11,363 nt of DNA from an uncultured Gammaproteobacteria bacterium (GTDB taxonomy: Bacteria > Pseudomonadota > Gammaproteobacteria > Pseudomonadales > Azotimanducaceae_A): NCBI GenBank assembly GCA_913049565.1, contig CAJWZG010000072.1:1-11363 (forward strand), read 5' to 3'. The notes beneath the pieces are model-generated. The model had not been told where the DNA came from, did not search any database, and saw only the letters and a list, made by a program, of their open reading frames with translations. Positions 6,981 through 11,363 of the stretch are shown one piece after another (positions within the stretch are counted from its first letter, which is position 1; each line of letters starts with the position of its first letter). The translations under genes and the position numbers were made by a program.

Positions 6981-7154
6981 CTAAGTGGAAAATAAGCTTA
7001 AGGCAACCAGCCCAGCAGCGACACAACCTATACACAAAATCTGCAGTGCTGGGCTAAGTGGACTGCGTTTTCCTGCCCGCCAGCGGTTTAGAAACCAGAC
7101 CAAGGCCAGTAGGCAAATGACCATCAAAGTGACAGGGAAAAGCATCTTTAGCAT
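6981..7154 (-). CDS. Small two-helix membrane protein (57 residues)
   Basis: A frame from ATG 7154 to TAG (6983-6981) encodes 57 residues. The composition is that of a real membrane protein: a hydrophobic stretch at about 5-22 (LFPVTLMVICLLALVWF), a basic loop NRWRAGKRSP (23-32), and a second hydrophobic stretch at about 36-55 with two Cys. Both ends are short, a helical hairpin whose positive loop should face the cytoplasm. GAGGG ends ten bases before the ATG. A second in-frame ATG at 7145 would remove three residues. The frame is open upstream to a TGA about 18 codons earlier but offers no ATG, GTG or TTG there. It precedes the dioxygenase by 19 bases on the same strand, so it is probably the first gene of that operon. 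I recognise no family. Coding status rests on composition, position and spacing. Confidence 0.6.
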   Translation of the reverse strand: MLKMLFPVTLMVICLLALVWFLNRWRAGKRSPLSPALQILCIGCVAAGLVALSLFST

Positions 7155-7233
7155 AACTGGCGAGCCCTCGAACGATTCAAAACCCCCGAAAAAGAGGTCT
7201 TGGAAAAGTCAAAAAAAAGTGAAAAATAGAGCC

Positions 7234-7247
7234 CACTAGGGCTAGTG
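7234..7247. repeat. Perfect inverted repeat in a divergent promoter region
   Basis: CACTAG-GG-CTAGTG: two perfect 6-base arms around a 2-base centre. It sits in the 217-base gap (7155-7371) between the divergent dioxygenase operon and the desaturase. The gap also holds an A-run (7211-7218) and no plausible gene. The dyad is a candidate operator for either transcript. It does not resemble the FabR/DesT-type desaturase operators as I remember them. I see no confident promoter boxes. Confidence 0.35.
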
Positions 7248-7371
7248 CATCTCCACGACAGTTATCGCACAATGCGCCATCGCGGGAGCATTGAACGGCA
7301 TGTAATCGACCTTTGGACGAATTTATGCAAGCGAATCGGCCCGGGTAAACGAAGAAAAGGATTTAAGCAGC

Positions 7372-8625
7372 ATGACAACCGATGTGCAGTTTGACAAAGC
7401 GTCTGAACGGGACAAGCCTATTTACAGTAATTTTGCTGAATTAGCCGATCACGGATTTTCTCTTTCTCCAGGTATTTGCGTCTTCATCGCAGGAGTTCAT
7501 CTAGCCGCGCTATTGTTGGGCGTCTGGCTGTTTGCCGCTGCGCCAACTGACTGGACTTTGGCAGGTATCGCATGGTTGGGAGCTCATTTTTTGCTCGGCT
7601 CGCTCTCGACAACGCTCTACAGCCATCGACTAATTACCCATAATGCAGTGAAGCATGTGAGCCTGCCTGTGCATCTTTTCTTCAACATTTTCGGTCAAAT
7701 TTTTAGTGTTCAGGGCAGCGTACGTCGCTGGTCTGCCAATCACTCCCTCCATCATGGCGTTGATCGTCACGGCAAAAAAGAATTAGATCCCTACAGCGCT
7801 ACTTGGTTTCCGGACGCGCTCCGTAATTTTATGTGGTCGCATACTTTGACCCACTTGTATAACCATCCCGAAACCGAAGAGTACCGGCGCTCGCACAACG
7901 CCAAGCGGCATCCTGTGATTATGTGGCAAGACCGCTGGTATGGGTTACTTACAACCTTCTGGGTGTTTTTCTTTCCAATGGGATTGGGCTATCTGTTGGG
8001 TGGATTCACCGGCTTATTTGCGCTGACAGCAGGTTCCATGCTCGGGACAGTTGCAGTCCAGCACAACACCTGGACGGTAAACAGTATTACGCACATGTGG
8101 GGTCTAACACCCGGTGTGAAGAGCTCTGCGAAGAATAATTACGTTTGGCTTGGGCCGCTTGGCGAGGGTAACCATCATGGTGACCACCATGATTTTCCAA
8201 GAGACTATCGTAATGGTTTTGGTGTTTCAGGCTGGTTGCTCGATCCCACCCGCTATACAATTCTGGCGCTTAATGCCCTAGGATTGGTGGGTGGCTTAAA
8301 TCGTGCAACTAAGCGAGAAGAAGCTGAAGTGATTGCGCAGCGTAAGCTGGCGGAATTGAATATGTTTAAGCCAATAACGGTGGAGGCAGCCGCGCTGCGC
8401 GAGCAACTTGAGAAGAAGGCGCTGACTCTCAAGAACGATTGGATTGAAGCGCTCGGTCATGTCGAAAAGCTGAAAAAACAATCGAAGCTGCTACAACGAG
8501 CAGAGGCGGGTAGACAAGAGCTACTGCGCGAGCTTGAGATAGCCCAGCGAGCCGTGGCAAAGCGCAAAGAGGCGTTTTATGACGCTGTAGAGCGTCTGCG
8601 CCATCACTCTCAAGCGTATGCCTGA
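7372..8625 (+). CDS. Membrane fatty-acid (acyl-CoA delta-9-type) desaturase with C-terminal helical tail
   Basis: A 417-residue integral membrane di-iron desaturase that should insert a cis double bond into saturated acyl chains, affecting membrane fluidity. Three histidine boxes are visible: H85RLITH90, H124SLHH128 with GVD after it, and the third at 268-273 (NHHGDHH, then DFP). The NSITHMWG motif (237-244) supplies a further ligand, His241. Hydrophobic segments lie at about 34-55, 62-82, 190-210 and 212-228. The third box reads GEGNHHGDHHDFP, one residue longer than the common GEG-W/F-HNNHH form. From about 312 the protein becomes charged and helical with heptad-like Leu, Glu and Lys through 405, probably a cytoplasmic coiled coil; Pseudomonas DesB-type enzymes also carry C-terminal extensions. 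ATG 7372 follows AAAAGGA at a rather long spacing. The symporter gene begins 44 bases downstream. Confidence 0.88.
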   Translation: MTTDVQFDKASERDKPIYSNFAELADHGFSLSPGICVFIAGVHLAALLLGVWLFAAAPTDWTLAGIAWLGAHFLLGSLSTTLYSHRLITHNAVKHVSLPVHLFFNIFGQIFSVQGSVRRWSANHSLHHGVDRHGKKELDPYSATWFPDALRNFMWSHTLTHLYNHPETEEYRRSHNAKRHPVIMWQDRWYGLLTTFWVFFFPMGLGYLLGGFTGLFALTAGSMLGTVAVQHNTWTVNSITHMWGLTPGVKSSAKNNYVWLGPLGEGNHHGDHHDFPRDYRNGFGVSGWLLDPTRYTILALNALGLVGGLNRATKREEAEVIAQRKLAELNMFKPITVEAAALREQLEKKALTLKNDWIEALGHVEKLKKQSKLLQRAEAGRQELLRELEIAQRAVAKRKEAFYDAVERLRHHSQAYA

Positions 8626-8669
8626 TACTGGCGCTAACCGCCCCTAGTCTTGCCGGCGGCTAAAGCAAA

Positions 8670-10145
8670 ATGACCCAATGGATTGCCGAGCACTGGTTGG
8701 CAGTGCTGCTGTTGGGTCTTTACACCTGTGTTTTGATGTACAACGCTATTGCCGGGCTTCGAGCGAGTAAATCTCTGGGTGGGTACTACGTAGGTAATCG
8801 CACCATGTCCGGCCCGCTTATCGGTCTATCCTTTTTCGCGACCTATGCTTCAACGAATAGTTATATAGGGCACGCAGGCAAGGGCTATGACTATGGGCTG
8901 GCTTGGATGACCATGCCGGTAATGCTTATCGCTTTCACCTATCTCTCATGGCGCTGGATTGGTCCGAAAACACGCGTGCTCGCCCGCAACTTTGATGCCC
9001 TAACACTGCCAGATTTTCTCGCCGCACGGTTCTTGCAGACGGGGGATGAGAATAAGCATCCACTGCGAATTGCAGCAGCTCTCGTGGTGATGCTATGCAG
9101 CCTTTTGTATCTGATCGCAGTGTTCAAAGGAGCAGGCCATCTGTTCCAGCAATTTTTCCGCGTGCCTTACGACGTCGCGATCGGTTTAGCCTTGATCGTG
9201 GTGGTGCTCTATACCTCAATTGGCGGCTTTGTTTCCGTGGTTAGAACCGATGCGCTTCAAGGAGTGCTCATGATCATCGGTGCGGTACTGATTTTTTTCT
9301 TTGTCACCAGCGCGGCAGGCGGGGTCACCTCATTGGCCAAACTTGCTGAAGCTGACGATACTGCCTTTGTATTTGAGCTGAACGGAGGCATACCCTTTGT
9401 CGTGCTGCTCGGCATTAGCCTGTCTGGATCGTTAAAGCTCATCGTAGACCCTCGTCAGACCTCGCGATTTTTTGCTTTAAAAGACCAGCAGGCGCTGCGT
9501 AAAGGGATGTGGGTCGCGATAGGAGGCTTGGCCGTTGTTCAGCTCTGCCTGTATCCCATTGGCGTTTACGCGCACTTATTGATCGACAACGTTCAAGACA
9601 CAGACCTGATCGTACCGATGCTCGTTAACGATGTGACGATCTTTCCGCTTTGGGCTGGCGATTTTCTGTTCGTTGCCATCGTTGCCGCTGCCATGTCCTC
9701 CATGGATAGCGTGTTGCTTGTTGCGGCGTCGACGGGCTACAAAAATCTGCTACAGCCTTTTCACAATGACGATCAGTCCCAGGCAAGTGGACAGCTGCGT
9801 TGGACTCGAGGTTTAGTTGTCGGGTTGGCGATTCTGGCTGCCGGTATTGCTTTGGATCCGCCCGGAGACATTCTTCAACTCACCATCTTCTCAGGCAGTT
9901 TGTACGCGGTGTGTTTTTTGCCGGCGGTGGTTCTAGGTCTGTATTGGGCTAAAGGCAGTGCTAATGCCGTGTTGCTATCGATGATGTTGGGCACTGCCAC
10001 CTTACTGTTTTGGCTTGCCGCAGGCTACAACGCGTTAGTCCATGAGGTGTTTCCCGCGTTGATTATCTCAGCAGCGGTCTACAGTTTGATCGCGCAACGC
10101 AGTGATCAACGAGTCGACTTACAGCGACTGGTGGGCCTCAACTAA
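8670..10145 (+). CDS. Sodium:solute symporter (SSS family)
   Basis: A 491-residue inner-membrane transporter of the sodium:solute symporter family, which couples inward Na+ flow to uptake of a small solute such as a sugar, amino acid, carboxylate or vitamin; the substrate is not evident. There are about 13 hydrophobic segments, the first at 8-28, where TM1 of the 13-helix members lies. Family marks: GGYYVGNRTM (37-46) after TM1, the signature GGFVSVVRTDALQG (185-198), and AAAMSSMDS (339-347), whose Ala and paired Ser correspond to the Na+ site of vSGLT (Ala361, Ser364, Ser365). A DPRQTSRFFALKD loop (260-272) is also typical. It lies 44 bases after the desaturase on the same strand with only a weak ribosome site, so it may be cotranscribed or separately expressed. 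A hairpin follows at 10206. Confidence 0.88.
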   Translation: MTQWIAEHWLAVLLLGLYTCVLMYNAIAGLRASKSLGGYYVGNRTMSGPLIGLSFFATYASTNSYIGHAGKGYDYGLAWMTMPVMLIAFTYLSWRWIGPKTRVLARNFDALTLPDFLAARFLQTGDENKHPLRIAAALVVMLCSLLYLIAVFKGAGHLFQQFFRVPYDVAIGLALIVVVLYTSIGGFVSVVRTDALQGVLMIIGAVLIFFFVTSAAGGVTSLAKLAEADDTAFVFELNGGIPFVVLLGISLSGSLKLIVDPRQTSRFFALKDQQALRKGMWVAIGGLAVVQLCLYPIGVYAHLLIDNVQDTDLIVPMLVNDVTIFPLWAGDFLFVAIVAAAMSSMDSVLLVAASTGYKNLLQPFHNDDQSQASGQLRWTRGLVVGLAILAAGIALDPPGDILQLTIFSGSLYAVCFLPAVVLGLYWAKGSANAVLLSMMLGTATLLFWLAAGYNALVHEVFPALIISAAVYSLIAQRSDQRVDLQRLVGLN

Positions 10146-10205
10146 AGACCTGTGTCTTAGCAATGGCCCGACGGATCGAAGCTCCAATATGTTGACGACA
10201 GAGCA

Positions 10206-10239
10206 CAAAGCAGGCGCGTTTGCGTGGCGGCCTGCTTTG
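10206..10239. terminator. Hairpin between convergent genes, probable bidirectional terminator
   Basis: CAAAGCAGGC (10206-10215) and GCCTGCTTTG (10230-10239) form a perfect 10-base-pair stem with a 14-base loop. It lies in the gap between the symporter stop (10145) and the stop of the oppositely oriented glutathione transferase (10253). Position and symmetry suit termination from both sides. No T-tract follows the stem on either strand beyond the T's within it, so intrinsic termination may be weak. Confidence 0.55.
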
Positions 10240-10252
10240 AGCCATCGAAGGG

Positions 10253-10879
10253 TTAAAGCTTAATTGCAGATTCTTCAGTGACGCGCGCAATGCTCGGCCG
10301 GGTCGCCAACGTTTCCATTAGTCCACTGATCTTTGGGTAGTCTGCCAGAAGTTCGATCCCGAACATTTTCTGCGAGATGGAGGATGCGGCACCCATACTG
10401 TAGTACGTATACATATCAGCCAATGTAAAACTGTTACCGGCAGCATAGGGGTTGCAAACCATTAACTGGGATACCGCTTCCATACCGCGAAGAACTTCCC
10501 CGCGGGTGGTTTCAATCAGTTCGTCACTAGCGGTAGCGCCAAACAAGGCTGCTGGCAGCAGTCTGCGTGCTGCCAACTCCACGTTCAGTTTGATGTGTAA
10601 GGTGAGTTCCAGCGCCTTAGCTGCCTCGAGGGGATCTGCGGGCATCAATGACGGGCTTGGCTGGATGCGCTCGAGATAATTGATGATCGCTAATGACTCT
10701 GAAAGAAATGTGCCGTTAATCTCCACCGATGGCATCTTGCCCATCGGGCTACGCGCTAGGTAGTCGTCTTTTTGCGAGGGAGGGGCTTTGACCTCCTCGA
10801 ACTCCAAACCTTTTTCTATCAGCACAGCCTTGGTGAGGCTGTAGTAGTTGCTCATGCGCAGTCCGTATAGCTTGATCAT
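10253..10879 (-). CDS. Glutathione S-transferase family protein
   Basis: A 208-residue cytosolic glutathione transferase. The N-terminal thioredoxin-like domain (1-about 75) shows MIKLYG for beta-1, SPMGKMP with cis-proline Pro50, and Glu61-Ser62 in LSESLAIINYLE for the gamma-glutamyl contact. The likely glutathione-activating residue lies in RMSNYYSLTK (8-17; Ser10 or a nearby Tyr), so the class is unclear. The all-helical C-terminal domain carries the N-capping box SFTLADM (150-156) with Asp155. It probably conjugates glutathione to electrophiles or has peroxidase activity; the substrate is unknown. It shares little with the Nu-class enzyme at 5022, so the two are not a recent duplication. 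AAGGAAAACC before the ATG is a good ribosome site. It is convergent with the symporter and divergent from the sirtuin. Confidence 0.88.
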   Translation of the reverse strand: MIKLYGLRMSNYYSLTKAVLIEKGLEFEEVKAPPSQKDDYLARSPMGKMPSVEINGTFLSESLAIINYLERIQPSPSLMPADPLEAAKALELTLHIKLNVELAARRLLPAALFGATASDELIETTRGEVLRGMEAVSQLMVCNPYAAGNSFTLADMYTYYSMGAASSISQKMFGIELLADYPKISGLMETLATRPSIARVTEESAIKL

Positions 10880-10896
10880 TGGTTTTCCTTTTCTTC

Positions 10897-10908
10897 GTTG
10901 TGAACAAC
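10897..10908. repeat. Short perfect inverted repeat in divergent promoter gap
   Basis: GTTGT-GA-ACAAC, with 5-base arms, lies 17 bases upstream of the glutathione transferase start in the 97-base gap between that gene and the sirtuin. It could be an operator or fold in the transferase leader. At this length chance is a real alternative. Confidence 0.2.
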
Positions 10909-10976
10909 AGAAGTTTAGCGAATCCTGTTGATAAATTCGTTAACGTTGATCGCATCAGGCGAAAAGCAGGCTGTTC

Positions 10977-11363
10977 ATGAGTACGCAAGAATTCGACACG
11001 CTAGACGGAGACCTAGTGGAACTGCAGCACTTTATTTACAGTCGAAGTCGATTGCTGGTCATCACGGGTGCGGGTGTCAGCACGAATTCTGGCATCGGCG
11101 ATTATCGCGATAACCTGGGCGCTTGGAAGCGACCGAGACCGGTAAGTCATCAGGATTTTATGAGCAGTCATGCTTGGAGGCAGCGCTATTGGGCGCGCAG
11201 CCAGTTGGGTTATCCGTCATTCCTCCGCGCAAGCCCGAACAGCGCTCATTACGCTTTGGCTAGGCTTGAGAAGGCTGGTCAACTCAATGGCCTTGTCACG
11301 CAAAACGTAGATCGGCTGCATCAAAAGGCCGGTCATCGTGACGTCTTAGATTTACATGGTAGG
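10977..11363 (+). CDS. SIRT4-like class II sirtuin, NAD+-dependent protein deacylase (3' part outside window)
   Basis: The ATG at 10977 opens 129 codons running to the window edge, about half of a normal sirtuin. The protein should remove acyl groups from lysines using NAD+, giving nicotinamide and O-acyl-ADP-ribose. Seen: the NAD-binding loop ITGAGVSTNSGIGDYRD (29-45), TQNVDRLHQKAG (108-119) with Gln109, Asn110 and Asp112, and catalytic His127 in LHG. The segment RQRYWARSQLGYPSF (68-82) closely resembles human SIRT4 as I recall it, so this is class II rather than CobB-like class III. The usual Pro of GIPDYR is Gly41 here. The zinc-binding cysteines would lie beyond the edge, so integrity cannot be judged. 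The ribosome site is weak (AGCAGG). It is divergent from the glutathione transferase. Confidence 0.9.
   Translation, partial: MSTQEFDTLDGDLVELQHFIYSRSRLLVITGAGVSTNSGIGDYRDNLGAWKRPRPVSHQDFMSSHAWRQRYWARSQLGYPSFLRASPNSAHYALARLEKAGQLNGLVTQNVDRLHQKAGHRDVLDLHGR

Noticed and set aside
7211..7226. A-rich run as a terminator T-tract on the minus strand
   Set aside because: No stable GC-rich stem directly precedes it in the minus direction, and the run lies upstream of the minus-strand operon, so an AT-rich promoter element is at least as likely.
6985..7239. 84-residue plus-strand frame in the gap before the desaturase
   Set aside because: It is rich in Lys, Ser, Pro and Arg with no family-like pattern, and it lies opposite the more convincing two-helix membrane protein on the minus strand.
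1..11363. Mobile element, CRISPR, tRNA or toxin-antitoxin content
   Set aside because: No transposase, integrase, terminal repeats, repeat-spacer array, tRNA-like fold or small paired genes were seen on either strand.

Overview
The window reads as ordinary bacterial chromosome of roughly balanced G+C, tightly packed, with twelve protein genes on both strands. There are no tRNA, rRNA, CRISPR, insertion-sequence or phage features. The gene types (a TauD-fold dioxygenase, a YfcG-type glutathione transferase, a membrane fatty-acid desaturase, a SIRT4-like sirtuin, an epoxide hydrolase) suggest a gammaproteobacterium, possibly an aerobic marine one. That is inferred from family resemblance only; no phylogenetic marker is present.

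Layout. 1-896 (minus): the 5' part of an epoxide hydrolase whose end lies outside the window. 1015-4299 (plus): a probable three-gene operon of a SAM-dependent methyltransferase, a MetY-like O-acetylhomoserine sulfhydrylase, and an alpha/beta hydrolase whose TTG start overlaps the metY stop. 4296-4934 (minus): a second small alpha/beta hydrolase converging on the first, the two stop codons sharing one CTAG. 5022-5645 (plus): a YfcG/YghU-type (Nu class) glutathione transferase. 7154-5679 (minus): a compact probable operon of an easily missed 57-residue two-helix membrane protein, a TauD/TfdA Fe(II)/2-oxoglutarate dioxygenase and a HIT-domain protein. 7372-10145 (plus): a membrane fatty-acid desaturase with a long charged helical tail, then a sodium:solute symporter. 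10206-10239: a hairpin between convergent genes. 10253-10879 (minus): a second glutathione transferase. 10977 to the edge (plus): the N-terminal part of a SIRT4-like class II sirtuin, divergent from it.

How the genes may work together. Two themes recur. One is sulfur and one-carbon chemistry: MetY-like enzyme, SAM methyltransferase, TauD-type dioxygenase, two glutathione transferases. The other is electrophile, ester and lipid handling: epoxide hydrolase, two alpha/beta hydrolases, glutathione transferases, desaturase. The strongest case for joint function is the methyltransferase-metY-hydrolase operon, because its spacing is close and its last two genes overlap. The next strongest is the small membrane protein-dioxygenase-HIT operon. 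The substrates of both are unknown. I found nothing resembling a defence system, toxin-antitoxin pair or mobile island.
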